Counted from the first letter of the stretch, positions 11,197-23,343 are shown. The stretch: 64,000 nt of DNA from Cryphonectria parasitica EP155 (GCF_011745365.1 NW_024468911.1:4520759-4584758), one strand, 5' to 3'. The notes: a model not told the origin generated them from the letters alone. Made by a program: numbers and translations.

Positions 11197-14100
11197 CAAA
11201 CCCCACTGTAGGAAGCCCAGCAGTGAGTAGACTACTATGCATGCCCAACTAACTGAAGCCTTCGGTATTCTTCTTTGAACATGGACACACACCTAGGAGG
11301 GGAAGGAACCCACATGCTGTGCTGTCAAACTGTCCTGCAGATCTTCCCCCAACGTTCTGAGCCCTCGCGTGCAGCAATGTCTCACAAGTGAGACCGCAGC
11401 ACAACGTGCAGCACCCCAAAAAGTCCTCTCATCCAGGTCCCGCCTTGCATGCAGTGCATGTGCTGTATGCACGTTGCGTGCAGGTCAGGACCTTGTCGCC
11501 GCATTTTCCCCGGTCTGCACCCGATCGCGGCGTATCGAGAGGAGTTGCGTTGTGGCATGGTCTCATAGGGTGGGCAAAATATGCGGCTAAAAAGAAATAT
11601 AAAAAAAAAATCAAAAAATAACAGTGCTTGCTGCACCCCAGCGCCGATTGTCTACGGCCCCCATGCGATGCGACTTCCGCGGAACGACCTCCTCCTGCTC
11701 GCCCGTGGGTGAGCAAAGGAAGGGGTGGATCCAAAACACTTTCATTTGTCAATTCCCATTTCTAATGGCGCGACCTGCACTTCATCTATTGGTTCGCCAA
11801 TGAGCAGGATCTGGGGGGAGGGGGGAGTGCCATTGGATATGCTTTGTAGTCTTTTTGTTATCAATCAACCCCCCCCCCCCCGGTTTGCCACGGGTTCTGC
11901 AGACGATACTTTCATGGATCGGTCTAGGTCCACACTATTTATGGGTTTCCCTTACCTTGTTTCGTCTGTACACTCACGAATGACAGAAGACGCCAGAGAA
12001 GCGAGGTAATGGATGGCGGGGATGAAGGAACACTTTTCTTCCCCTTCTCGTCTCCCAATCCTCGAGGTTCATTAGGCACTTGGGCTCGCCGTCCTCGACC
12101 ATGTGACAGCATGGGCAGATGTGCAGCTCCCATTCCCGAGCTCTAAACCAAGTGTCCCAATTGTCAGTGACTGCTCATGGGCCCAGACTCCCGTTGATGG
12201 TGTGACGGGACGTGCTGCATCTGACCAAGAAAAGAAGATATTGCACTGAGAAATAAAGAGATCGACATTCAAGCTTGATGATCGTCTTTGAATGCCTTGA
12301 ATTATGCAAGAGAGTCATGCGCCCTTCTCGTGTAGCCAGCCAGCCCAACGTCGAGCTAGCACAGCAGCCGGCCAGTCAACCACCCTACCTTGCTCCCGCC
12401 AATGTCTACTGCGCATGCTGTTACATCCTGTGCCGTGCCACTATTCCGAATGTCCTCCGATAGAACGCAAGGACAAAGTAAGGTTGTTCTAGAACACCAC
12501 GTTCCACGACGTCAGAGCTGATCCTTTTCCTCCTCTCCTCCTCCTATAACAAGAGTTGGAGGAGGGGGGAAAAAAAAAGCAAGCGGCGGCCCGACGAGCG
12601 GGTTCAACGTGCAGTGAGCCGTACCATCGTGCCACGGCAGAGGCAAACATAAGCACATGACCTTTCTGCCAATGGCCTTGTTTGGACGTTCTGCAAGACC
12701 AAACTCCTCCCGATGATAGTTCAGCTTCTCCTCCGTTGGAAGACCCTCCGACATCGTTCATAATGTGTGTGTAGTGTTGTTGTCTGACGCTGCGATCTTC
12801 CTTCTGATGACGACAGCTGTGATACCTGCCTGCCCGTGGTTCGTGCTCGACGTGGACGGCCTCATTCCGCGGGAGGCAGGTGGTCGGATCGGGGGAGGAC
12901 TTGATGGGCCTTTTTGCGTTGCTTCTTATCATCATTGGTAGAGGACGTGGTAGTTTCTGCCGTGTTGTTATGCTCGGCTTAGTATCATGGTTCACTGTGT
13001 GCTTTTGACGTCAATGATACCTCGGTAGCGCTGATACAGGTTACAGACAATCAGCCAACTCGAACAGACGGATTCCAAAGAGGTCCAAGAGAGAGTGTGT
13101 GAGGAAGGGGAGCTAGTTGCGATCAACATTGAACGGTGTGAGCATGTACCCACGCGATGTGTCAAGACCAATACTTTTCGCTTTCATGACACTATTCCAA
13201 GGTCACGTACGGAGTCACGCCCCCCCGCCCCCCCCCTTTAAATGCTCATCTCGAATAGGAAGCCCGGCTGAAATGTGCTGCTGTTCGATTGAATACCAAT
13301 TCTCCTGGCAGGAACACTAACTGTCCATGACATCAGTGATTTCCTGCTCATCTCGTGTGCAAGTCGTCCCAGGATAACGGCAGTTCACTTAATTATTAAG
13401 CTCTCAAAAAATAAAAAGATGGTTTGCCTCACGTCTTGACAAGCGAATATACAAGATGTATTACGGATGCGTTATCCTGCATATTGATATTAGGCATCTA
13501 GGGCCCAAGGAAACCATTCTAGTAAATCAATTGGCAGCAAACTTCGATAGGACAGATATACTTTGTTCAAACTTGTGCATCTATAGGCCGTAGCACATTG
13601 CCCTGCAGGCTGCAGGCTGTTGCCACTTGTGTGTGCTTGTGTTTATTACCTATGAGCTTCAGTGGTAGATAATCGAGACCAGGCATGCATTGAGCAACAT
13701 GTCAAATTCCCTAGCTGAAGATCAATAGCTGGTGTGCTTTTATCAAGTAATACACATTGATGCATGGGCCCCAAATGCATTAGAACATCAATTGTATGCT
13801 GGCACAGAAATATGGAATTTGAAGTGGCGATGCAAGTACAATTCGCAATAAACAAAACTGTAAGACTATATAAGATGTGACCTGAATCAACTTGACTGCC
13901 AGGCCAGGGACTCGTGGCACACAATGCCACGAGTGGACTCAACTAATTCCTCGAATTGTCCTGCAGTGATGAATAACTAGACCGGGAGTGATTGATGCAG
14001 GGTAACACTGAAGACAGCAATGCAGAAAACGAGTGAGTGATCTGGCCACACAATTCATGGACGTGCGACGCTTGCTTGCTTGCCTGCTCGCCGTGCAGTA

Positions 14101-14470
14101 TGGCCACCAGACCATGCGAGATTCTAGAAAACGGTAGCCCATGATGGTTCCAGCTCATGTGCTGACAAACATTTGTGGACCCTCACCTCAAGCTCGCTCC
14201 CCAGCTTTGCCCTCCTTTGTGACTTCTATACCACCAGCAGCCCAAGCCACGTCCTGCAAAGCAGCACTAGAACCAAGGCCCTCGGTTTGGGCTCCTCTGC
14301 GGGTTCTTTTGCGGACTCGCACTTCCGCCTCTGCTATCACGTGCGTTGATGTTGTCGTATTGTCGACTGCTTGACTGAGCAGACGAGCGTAGGCTCTCAC
14401 GAGAATTGCTGACGCATCCAGGACACCATTTCCCCGTACATCTCAACGGCATCGACGGTTGGCCCATTTC

Positions 14471-17400
14471 CTAATTCTGACCCTCCCAGCCAACCCAGCT
14501 GCGTGGCATGACACGCCAGATCTTGACCTCGCCGCTGCGAAGGTCGTCCAGCTTGAAGCTCTCGATCTTGACCTTCTTGCTCTCACGCCCCTGCTCCCAA
14601 ACGCGGACTTTCTTCTTCGTACCATCCCACTCTGCCACAACGCCCACGTGATCCGGCTTGCCTACTTCCACGCTGTACTTCGCGTGCATAGGCCCGTGCT
14701 TGCCCTGGAATTTGGCATTACGAATGCTGATAATGTCGCCGGGCCGGATTTGATCGGTTTGTGTGGTGCTGGCATTGGCCAGGTTGGAGTAGACGAGTGC
14801 ACCGTAAGCCCGAGTACCGACAGGCAGGAGGGCGTCGTTCAGTGGCTTGAGCAATTCGAGAACAAGCCCTTGTGGCGTACCATCTCCAATGACGGTGTCC
14901 TTCTTTCCGGTGACAGCATCAGAGATGGGTCGGCCAAAGCGCTCATAAGATTCCTCTAGCTGATCTTGACGCAGGCTGCGGGGCGGGCTTTCATGGCGTT
15001 GCTCCAAATGCACGTCGTTTGCGTCCTGAGGATCGAAGCGCACTGTGATGACCGTCTGTGAGTAGTCTTGGAACAACACATAGATGTCTCTCGTCACAGT
15101 CGCCTTGACTCCACGTTGCATGGACTGGGATTCCTCCGACTCGTAGAATATGTCTTTACGACCCTGCAACTGAGGCGGCAGACCCTTTGGCTGCAGCCAC
15201 CATCCAGACTGAGGAGCCAGGTCAACGTCATTGGCAACAAAGCCAGACTCCATAGACGGCCTGCCGAGCATATCCATTGATCGGCGACCGGGACGAATAT
15301 CCAGGGAGCCGCGGTGTGTGACCGGCGGACGACCTGCTGAAGGCGCAGGAGGACCTCTCTGCTCCGAGAAAGCCTGCTGCGATGACTCGCCAGCGGCATA
15401 TGCATCGTCTGAGGGGCGTGCCGGAGGTGGAGGTGCATGCTGAGGGACACCTGGCATCACACTTGCCTTGGATGACGTGGCATTGTAGTTGTAGGGGTCA
15501 TAGTCGTCGTCCTGCTCAACCTCCTTAGACGGTGGTGGCGGCGGGGGAGGGGCCACGCGAGGAGCGTCGACAGACTTCCGAGCATCTGTGCGACTATCCG
15601 GCGGCGGCTGACTTGGTACTGGGGGAGGGGCCCTAGGAGCAGCAGCCGACGGTATCGGAGGCGGAAGAGAAGGGGGCGCGTCCTTTGGAGAGGTCATCGA
15701 GAACGTATCCTCGAAGCTAGACTCTCGTCCGTGAGCCTTCAAAGCATCTTTGTGGGGAACGGAGGAAGCAATGTCAGTATCATAGTCCCCTTCATACTCT
15801 GTGACTTCTTCGTTTTCATCATCCAACTGGTCGTCGGCTGTGGAAGTCTTTGGCAGGCCACCAGGTGGAGGCGGTGGAGGTGGCCGAGTCTGTGACGGAG
15901 GCGCAGGAGCAGTCCCGGGGACGGGTGGCGGAGGCCGACTAGCTCGCTTATTTGTAGGCGACAGGGGCGTGTCCTCATCGTCATGGAACTTAGGAGATGT
16001 CGGCATTCGAGGAGAGGTAGGCACAGGCGGTGCTGGGGCACTGATAGGAGGCAGAGGTGGCGGCGCCCTAGTCGCAGGGGGCTCCTCACCTCTAGGCGTG
16101 TCCAGAGGCTCGCCTACATCTGAGGCCTCATCACCAGATTCGGAGCCTTCACTTGGGGGTGCGGGCGTAGCAGGAGGAGGTCGTGCTGTATGTTGTTAGC
16201 ACAATAGTCCTTGGGTAGTCAGAAATGAATACATACAATCAATTGGGATAGGCGGAGGGACAGGTCGCCCGCCTGGAATTGGAGGGGCGGCAGTAGATGC
16301 AGCAGGAACTGAATTCATGTCAGCATTACGGTCAGCACGTGTGCATGGCGGAGGGCCATCGTACCAGCTGGAGGACTGCGCGGCGCAGGTTCCTCGTCTT
16401 CAGCTGCCTCTTCATCCGCAGCTGCTGACTCTTCCTCTGGCTGCTTGGGACGACCCATACCAGGCAAGGGCATCATCATAGGAACCGGAGGAGCAGCGCG
16501 TGGAGAAGGCAAATCATGAGATTCCTCACTCGTGCGCTTCTCAGAGGAAGAGGCCTTCTTCTTCTTGGGCGGCAGAGACGGAGCAGCTCCAGGCATGGGC
16601 ATGCCAAACATGCCAGGCATCCCCATGCCTCCTCCGAGTCGAGCCATGCGCGCACGGAGCTCCTCCTTACGACGGAATTCTTTGGCTTCTTCGTCGTCAT
16701 CGTCGTCGTCATCGTCATCCTCCTCATCCTCGTCGTCCTCTCCCTCCTTCTCCTTCTCACCCGCCTCTTCCTCTTCGGCTTCCTCTTCTTCTGCAACCGC
16801 AGCGGGCTGTGCAGGTATCGACACTCGGGATGGGCGTCGTGGCTTCTCGTCGCTGTCATCGCGTTCCGTGAGCTCTTCTTGGTCCTCTGTCGTCTCGCCC
16901 GCACCGGACAGATCTGCTTCGTTCCCATCTCTGGGCTCTGGGTCTCTAGAGGGCTTGCGACGGGGTGCAGCAGGCACCCTGGGAGGATGATGGCCTTCTT
17001 CGAGCGACCGTCTACCGCCAGTCTCGCCGGTGTCCCTGCGCTCCAACAAAGGCGCAGGAGGAGCGAGCTCCTCTTCAGCACCCTCGGCGGCGGGTTCATG
17101 GCTGGGCATTCTCGGCTTGGCAGGGCGCTTCGGCTTCTCCTTCTTGGCGGCAGCTTCTGCATGCCTCTGCGCTTGCTCTTGCTGTTGTTTCTGAAGAAGG
17201 GCCATGCGCTCCTTCAGACTCATCGGCTTGGGCTGGTCCTCCTCGCCCTCCTTCGTTTCCGACGGCAGCAGTCCTGCTTTTTGCGCATTTTCGACATTTT
17301 CGGCCTCCCTTTCCCTGATCTCGGGGTCCTCCTCTCGACGGTACACAGGAGCAATGGGAGCATTGCGCTGTGTAGGGACGTAGGTATTGCCCTTGGGAGG

Positions 17401-18045
17401 TGGAGCAACAAAAGGTTTCTTGATGAACGAAGAGCTGCCTCCTGCGCCACCAAGACCACTCGGTTTGAACGGCGCAATCGGCGGGGCGGCGGGTTTGTTG
17501 AAAGCAGCAATGCGGTCCTTGAAGGAGCTGCTGGCCGGCTTCTCCGAGACAGGAGGCGGCCCACGCTTGACGGGTGCTGCTTGTGGAGGAGACTGGGCGA
17601 GGACGGGCGCAGGTGCTCGACGTGGTGAGGACGGAAGCTCGGGCTCGGCTGGTTTCGGCGCAGGAGGAGAAGTCGGAGCTATGGGCTCGGCAACTGGAGG
17701 AGGGGGTGGCGAGTTGGGCTTCACCTCCTCGACGTCACCCGCCGGAGTGCGCGCCGGAGGTGAGGCAGGCGCATCATGAACAGCGGCAGCCTCCTCTGGA
17801 GCTGGCTCGTGTTCCTTCTTTGGCCGCGCTCTGGTTGGACGCGGCGGAGCTACAGGCTCATACTTCTCGACAAAGTTCCGAGGGAAAATCCCCTCCTGCT
17901 TTGCGCCAGACTCGTCGACGTACTCGCCGGTATACCAGTCTGCGTCCTCCTCGTCTGTGACCGTTATGACTTGACCGACACCGAATTGAAGGTCGTCCTC
18001 GTGGGGCGAGGCGTACTCGTAGATAGCTTTGACCTTGAAGGACAT
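14471..18045 (-). CDS. BBC1: BBC1/MTI1-like SH3 adaptor of actin patches
   Basis: Three exons, 18045-16365, 16308-16237 and 16185-14471, encode 1155 aa. Introns are 56 bp (16364-16309) and 51 bp (16236-16186); both keep the frame. The ATG at 18045 starts directly with an SH3 domain (about residues 1-65, with ALYDY-like AIYEYASPHEDDLQF and WYTGEY). Long Pro-rich and charged regions follow, including an Asp/Glu run and a coiled-coil-prone Lys/Gln segment (MSLKERMALLQKQQQEQAQ). Many polyproline stretches lie in exon 3. The C-terminal 240 residues (about 913-1155) form the conserved C-terminal domain of Bbc1-type proteins, containing DIYVLFQDYSQTVITVRFD. In yeast, Bbc1 (Mti1) binds type I myosin tails and WASP (Las17) and restrains Arp2/3-driven actin assembly at endocytic sites. 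The same role in cortical patches is inferred here. It is transcribed divergently from the RTR1 gene. Confidence 0.88.
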
Positions 18046-19410
18046 AATGCTGCGCCCTGGGGCCAAGCTAGGGCGATGCGAGGGGGTGGCGCTGTCGCTC
18101 TTCGAGATGTTTAAGTCTAATGTGACCCTGGTTTAGGGGCACACGCCGGAAGCAGCTGCAGTCGAAGTTGCAGATGCGAAAGGCGACAAGCGACAGGCGA
18201 GGTTTGTATGATGCAGGCAAGCAGGTCGGAGGACGGAGGTCTACGACGATAATGCTAGTTGAAGGGGAGAAGTTTGGTGACGGCAAAGCAGATGCGGGTA
18301 ACAAGGCTGAAACTTGGTGGTGAGCAACCCGTAAGCTTGGTCGCTGCGGAAGAAAGGAAACCACGATGACGCTGCCTGGGCCGATCGGTCAGGAGCTTCA
18401 GGCAGATTTCAGGCGGGACGGCGCTGCGGGACGTTGCGGACGAAGCTAGAGCCGACGTCAGCGCATTAACCAAAAGATCAGAGGCGCAACATTCAAGCCA
18501 TTCCAATCACACTCGGCGACGTCCCGTCTTGTGTACTGTGACTACTATGACACCACGAGCACTCCCATGAGAGAAACCGAAACCATTTCTTGCGATCATG
18601 CGTAGGAAGACTCAATACAAACTCATGGAATGCAAAAGGACCAAACATACCATTAGCCGTAGCAGAAATCAGTTTGAACGCTCTCTAGATCTCCGACTCT
18701 CCGACTCCCTCTCTCTCTCTCTCTCTCCGTCTTCTTGTGTGCGTGTCTATGTGTATGGCTGCGTTTCTCGAGGAGTCATCTGGTGGGCAGGAATATAAGA
18801 GGTGTTTGATTGCGCGCCTTCGTGCTGAGGCCGACGAGTGGAGGCGGGTGGAAAAGGCGGAGCGTAGGGGGTGACCTGATGATGTCGTCGACACAGGTCG
18901 AGTAATCAGCTGCCACCGTCCTCTTGAGGTTTATTCAACTCATTCAAAACACACAAGACAGGCGCCCTTGACTCTGCAGTCGACAGGACGGTGTTGGTAA
19001 GGACCTTGTGTCTTGGAATGGTTGAGGCGGCTACGGTGGAGGGCAAACCGGAGGGGAGGAAGTGGACTGTGCATTAGCCTCCTAGGCATATCTGATACTG
19101 TGGCTGAACGCTGCGCATGAAAACAGCCTACGAGCCCCACCATTGACGTCTGCAAGACGCGCGACCACGATACCAAAATCAGTGCACCACAAATTTACTG
19201 CTTCGTCTCGGTTCCACGCTTGAGGGGTGTTTCTTTCTTCTTTTCAGCTTTGCGGACGAACACGGAAAATATCAAACTCTGGGCGAAGCTGTGGTCCTTT
19301 GTATTGACTGTTGAGAGCAGTGCTACCCTGCAGACTACAAAGTGTCTACTGAATCTCGCCGTTCTTAGCCGCAACAGCGAACCCCGCCTTCCTCCTCCCG
19401 CCACATCACG
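18046..19410. other. Divergent promoter region, BBC1-like / RTR1
   Basis: About 1.36 kb between the two divergent start codons. It contains a CT-rich microsatellite near 18710-18727 and no supported coding frame. It should hold both promoters and leaders; no specific factor site is assigned. Confidence 0.55.
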
Positions 19411-20292
19411 ATGGCCTCCAGAACACCAAAGCCCGTCAAGGGCATCCTCAAGAAGCCCAAGACTACTGCAGGGGATAAGAGTCAAGAGCCGGCCTCATCA
19501 ACCCCGTCTGATCCGCGCGCGATAGCTCTTCATCATGCGCGCCTCCTCCAAGACCGAAAGGACATCGAAGCGCTCATCTTCAATCACATCCTGACCCTGC
19601 TCGATCTACCCCTGCACCCATCCCACCAGGCCTCGTCTCCGCACCCGGCCGACATCGAGACTTTCCTTTCGCTTGTCCGTATTTTCCAGCCGTCCGACTA
19701 CGACGACCTGATTACGGAGCGAAACTTAAACGAAAATAAGTGTGGTTACACTCTGTGTCCGAACCAGCGCCGCAGGTACAAGGGTGCCGGGACGTACAAG
19801 ATGGTGAACAAGGGCAGAAAAGATTTTGATATTGTCGAGACGAAGGAGCTGGAGAAGTGGTGTAGCACAGAGTGTACGCGGAGGGCACTTTGGGTGAAGG
19901 TGCAGCTCAACGAGACGGCCGCCTGGGAAAGAGTAGGTTTACCAGAGTTGAGGGTTGAACTTTACCCTGAAGAGCAGAAGGACAAGAGTGGTTCGGGAAG
20001 CAGCCATGCCCAGAGAGACAGCGAGGGTGAGCCTCAGAGACTGGCAACTGAGATGGCCAGACTACAGCTCGACCAAGATCGCAAGATTGCGAAGCATGCC
20101 GCCGCACTGGCACTCGAGAGAGGTGATGGTGCCGAGGAGGCGCCCGGTCGTTCCGTGGACATTGTTGTCCGCGAAAAGAAGGTGACCACTGAGCCGGAGG
20201 CTCCATCCCTTGCTGACAACACCATTGAAGGCTACAAGTCAAGATTTGGCTCCGAGGCCGAAGGTGGCCCTGCCCTCGAGAAGGGTTCCTGA
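19411..20292 (+). CDS. RTR1: Rtr1/RPAP2-type RNA polymerase II CTD phosphatase
   Basis: A single exon of 293 aa starting at the ATG at 19411. The Rtr1-type zinc-finger signature is visible: Cys111 and Cys116 (KCGYTLCPNQ), then Cys151 and Cys155 (WCSTECTRRALW). Between them lies the YKGAGTYKMVNKGRKDFDI segment typical of the family. Yeast Rtr1 and human RPAP2 remove phosphate from Ser5 of the Rpb1 C-terminal domain during the transition from initiation to elongation, and help import Pol II. The C-terminal 100 residues are low-complexity and acidic. The short N-terminal basic stretch (RTPKPVKGILKKPKT) could serve in nuclear traffic. The length is within the normal fungal range. Confidence 0.9.
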   Translation: MASRTPKPVKGILKKPKTTAGDKSQEPASSTPSDPRAIALHHARLLQDRKDIEALIFNHILTLLDLPLHPSHQASSPHPADIETFLSLVRIFQPSDYDDLITERNLNENKCGYTLCPNQRRRYKGAGTYKMVNKGRKDFDIVETKELEKWCSTECTRRALWVKVQLNETAAWERVGLPELRVELYPEEQKDKSGSGSSHAQRDSEGEPQRLATEMARLQLDQDRKIAKHAAALALERGDGAEEAPGRSVDIVVREKKVTTEPEAPSLADNTIEGYKSRFGSEAEGGPALEKGS

Positions 20293-20817
20293 AAGGAGGC
20301 ATACGGACACAAAGCCCTGCGGTTTTCAAAAGAATTCCTGGAGTCATGATTGACTTTTACGATACCCATTCAGGCGAAATACAGGTCAGGATGGAGAGAC
20401 ATTCATTCAGCAAGGCAAATCCGTCGTGAAGACAGACGTGCGTCAAGAGGATCAAGGTCAGTAGGTGGAGTCCGTGGGCGGGTGGCCCTCAGGCACAACA
20501 CACGCAAACAAGAGCACCTAGTCGCAGCAGTGGAAGAAAACTGGCAATCAAGCATCTTCTCCGGAATTACCCAAGAGAATCAGCGACACCTTGTAGGAGC
20601 ACGAGATCTGCATTGGATCTAGCTGGTAAAGCTCACTACCTTCCATGTTGGCAGCAGTAGATATGCCGCAGACGCCAGAGACGCCACAACCCTATATTTC
20701 CCAAAACCAAGCCTGGTATCCGTATCAAATTCCCTCATGCATTTTGTAGACTTTTTCTTGTAGTTATCCTCAACACCGCCGCACGAGTCGTGTCCGGGTC
20801 GATATCGTCGAGAGCGC
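20293..20817. other. Convergent 3' region, RTR1 / eS17
   Basis: About 525 bp between two convergent stop codons. Nothing beyond 3' untranslated sequence is apparent; an open frame of 90 codons here shows no domain. Confidence 0.6.
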
Positions 20818-21450
20818 TTAGTCGCGACGGGGAGGACGGTCGCCGAAGCGGCGGCCACCACGCTCCTGAGGCTGGGCCTGGTGAACCTGGTTGACGGTGA
20901 CGGGGACGGAGTCAAACTGTTCAAATAAGAAGAAATCGTGTCAGTTTCCCACATCACTCTCAGACTTCTTGTGGTGGGGGGGGGGGGGGGGCGAAAAGAC
21001 TTACACCAAGGTGCTTGAGCAGAGCCTTGGTGTCCTGGTCGACCTCAAGCTGGCCAGACTCGGTGGTCTGGGTGAAGTCGAGAGCAGAGACCTCAGGAAC
21101 GTACTGATCCTTGCGCTCACGCTCCTCCTCCTGCAGCTTGAAGGAGATACCACGGACGGGACCCTGCTGGATACGCTTCATCAAGTGGGTGGTGTAGCCG
21201 GCAATCTGTTGTCAAAATTTTGTCAATTCCCCATCACCTCACCAAAACTTAGCAACCGAAGGTCGCTTCTCCATGTCCCCAAATAACGTCGTTCGAAACG
21301 CACCTTGTTGCGCAGACGCTTGGAAGCAATGATGGCAATCTCATCGCAGATCCTCTTGTTGGTCTCGAAGTCCAGGGTGAGCTTGGGGTAGTACCGCTCA
21401 ATGATGACCTTGGCGGACTTCTTAACGGTCTTGGTACGAACGCGACCCAT
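20818..21450 (-). CDS. RPS17: 40S ribosomal protein eS17
   Basis: Three exons, 21450-21304, 21205-21005 and 20916-20818, encode 148 aa. Exon 1 begins [20 protein letters not shown] and ends at ASKRLRNK; exon 2 begins [19 protein letters not shown]; exon 3 begins [11 protein letters not shown]. All junctions are in phase 0. The protein matches eukaryotic eS17, a component of the small-subunit beak/head region involved in translation. The ATG at 21450 is fixed by the invariant [11 protein letters not shown] start. Intron 2 (21004-20917) carries a 16-nt C run on the coding strand, beginning 13 nt after the donor site. The extended C-terminal tail ([16 protein letters not shown]) is longer than in yeast and is basic. 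Confidence 0.96.
20976..20991. repeat. G16 homopolymer inside an eS17 intron
   Basis: Sixteen consecutive G on the plus strand, hence C16 in the pre-mRNA of the ribosomal protein gene, located just downstream of the 5' splice site of its second intron. Confidence 0.95.
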
Positions 21451-21936
21451 TTTGACGGTGTTGTGAGGGGGTTTTGGGAGGTTTTCGAGGGAAGGAGACT
21501 TGGGTGAGTTGTCGTGTTGAGCGTTGATTGTCAAAAATCTTCGGTAGTCCAAATGCTAAGTTCAAAGTTCGGTCCTGCTACGGCGGGTGGGTCCACTGAC
21601 GGTCCGTGCGCGAGGGCAAAGATGCACGTGACCTTCATCAGGTGATAGTGCAGTGTTGCCGCCCTGGGTTTTGGCCTAGGAGTCGAGACATTAGCTCCAT
21701 CCGTAATGTACTGTACTACGGCAATACATAGTAGATGGGTGTACGTGCTGGTAAGAGAACTTCAGGGTGTCGAATTGACAGAACTCGAGTTGTCCATCAA
21801 TGATACATGTATTCCATTTTAGTTCTAAATTCTTGTACAGGTGAGAATCTTTGTGCTCGTGTCTCGCTCGTGGTTTCGAACAAATCAGAGCAGCCCACGG
21901 TTGTCTTCAAGCCTAAACCCTTCCACTTGATCTTCA
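21451..21936. other. eS17 promoter and MRP51 3' region
   Basis: About 490 bp between the eS17 start codon and the MRP51 stop codon; both genes are on the minus strand, so this is the promoter of eS17 plus the MRP51 3' UTR. No coding frame is supported. Confidence 0.6.
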
Positions 21937-23343
21937 TCACTTCGATTTTCGCGGTTCATCCGCCCAATCTAAGCCATAAGTACTTGAGCTGCTGCTCTTC
22001 CAGGTAGCCTTCCCACGCAGCGACTTCGATGATCTCGGGACTCTGAGCTGCATGGCCTCTTCTACCGGGTTTTCTACTGCCTGGTGGTACAATTGCCTTT
22101 CTCCCTGCATCTCCTCCTGCACCATCTTAGACTGTCGCTCAGCCTCTTCGATATTCACAACAGCCCGACCGTCCGAATTGACCTGGGCGGACACGATGTT
22201 GACCCAGAGCTTGGACCCGCCAGCCTGCTTGAAGTCGAGCCTTTCATTCTTATTCATGAACGCTGTTCTGGCAAGGGGAGATGCCGAGACAAAGCCACCA
22301 ACTCCAACACTTGCGTTCTGGCCCGTTCCAAGGTGCATGATTCTGGCCTTGACGGGCTTGTGCTTCTGCTGCGGCCCGTACACAGGGTGGTTCTCGAGGT
22401 ATGCGTTGCTCCGTAGATATGACAGGCCAGCAGACGGGTGGGTTGCTGGTGGCCCATCTCTGGCGTATGGATTTGGCCTTGAAATCTGCTTCGTCTGACC
22501 CGGTGCCAGAGCGCCCAAGTGGTCTGCCGCGTAGGGTGGCTCGAGGGGCGCAAGGTCGAGAAATTTTCCAACAAGGTCGTAGAGCACTTGGCGATACTCA
22601 CGGACCTCGCGGAGAAAGTCGAGAACCTGCTCATCCGTGACTTCTTCAGGTCGCACATCGGGGATCTCCCGATCGAGTCCCTCATCCATGGCGCGCTGCT
22701 TCGCTTTCTTGGTCAGGTCAGGCGCAATTTGCTGGCGCAAGAACTGGCGGAACTCTGCCCTCCTTCCGCGGACCTCCCTCTTCAGGTATGTCTGGAATTC
22801 GCCCTCGGTCAGGTTGGCAAGCCAGGGGCCTTTAAACTTCCAACGTTTGTGTCCGGCCTCATTGATCTTTTCAGCATCGTCGATTGCAGTGAAATCGTGC
22901 TTGTCTTCAAACACCGATTCCAGCGCGTCATCCATCTTCGTCAGTAGGCTTACGCCCTCTGCTTTCGCATTGTGTGGGAGTGATACGGCTATGTTCATCT
23001 CCTGCCACTTCTCCAAGGACAATGTGTGGTCCGCCGCCGAGGTGAAGTCGGTGACATGTTCCAGCGAGTCGACCTGCTTGACACGAAGGTATGGCGTGCT
23101 GGTCTTGGCAGTCGACCTTAGGGGAAAGTTTCTTTTGAAGCCCCAGTCTCCGCGTTGTCTGAAGCTTTCCGGGGCCGTGACTGTCTGTAGAGTTGGGTAG
23201 GCGGCGGTCGCGGTGTCGGAGTTGTAGCTGGTCGCGGCTTGGTAGTCGCCAGGAGGTGATGGGATTGCTGAGGGCAGAGAGAACATGCGTGACGCCCGGA
23301 GAAGCGCGCCACCGGGTGTCAGACTCCTGCTTGCTGTCGCCAT
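21937..23343 (-). CDS. MRP51: Mitochondrial small-subunit ribosomal protein MRP51
   Basis: A single exon of 468 aa. The start is placed at the ATG at 23343 (MATASRSLTPGGALLRASRMF), because the open frame upstream has no family-like sequence. The conserved fungal Mrp51 features are present: the SPGGALLR-type basic N-terminus suited to mitochondrial import, then ESFRQRGDWGFKRNFPLRST, TPYLRVKQVDSLEHVTDF and HTLSLEKWQEMN. The C-terminal half contains KARIMHLGTGQNASVGVGGF and a closing Ser-rich basic tail. In yeast Mrp51 is a mitoribosomal small-subunit component needed for translation of mitochondrial mRNAs. The gene is head-to-head with EF2 across a 1.6-kb gap and tail-to-head with eS17, giving a translation-related neighbourhood. 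Confidence 0.92.
   Translation of the reverse strand: MATASRSLTPGGALLRASRMFSLPSAIPSPPGDYQAATSYNSDTATAAYPTLQTVTAPESFRQRGDWGFKRNFPLRSTAKTSTPYLRVKQVDSLEHVTDFTSAADHTLSLEKWQEMNIAVSLPHNAKAEGVSLLTKMDDALESVFEDKHDFTAIDDAEKINEAGHKRWKFKGPWLANLTEGEFQTYLKREVRGRRAEFRQFLRQQIAPDLTKKAKQRAMDEGLDREIPDVRPEEVTDEQVLDFLREVREYRQVLYDLVGKFLDLAPLEPPYAADHLGALAPGQTKQISRPNPYARDGPPATHPSAGLSYLRSNAYLENHPVYGPQQKHKPVKARIMHLGTGQNASVGVGGFVSASPLARTAFMNKNERLDFKQAGGSKLWVNIVSAQVNSDGRAVVNIEEAERQSKMVQEEMQGERQLYHQAVENPVEEAMQLRVPRSSKSLRGKATWKSSSSSTYGLDWADEPRKSK

Larger units (their letters stand above)
7510..14470. other. About 7 kb without a recognisable gene
   Basis: The stretch lies upstream of the minus-strand gene ending at 7509 and downstream of the BBC1-like gene. 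Frames of up to about 168 codons occur but are low-complexity, overlap on both strands and show no domain. It is unusually rich in simple sequence: pure G or C runs at 7718-7731, 8333-8345, 9860-9873, 11182-11196 and 11869-11881, two adjacent C runs near 13219-13237, A runs at 9061-9069 and 10008-10034, and T runs near 10506-10530. It may hold a long 5' leader or promoter for the gene at 5978-7509, or noncoding transcripts, but nothing in the sequence proves that. Confidence 0.5.

Noticed and set aside
16516..17628. 370-codon plus-strand frame over the BBC1-like gene
   Set aside because: Antisense of Pro/Glu-rich repeats; composition (Leu/Arg/Ser runs) is an artefact of the opposite strand.
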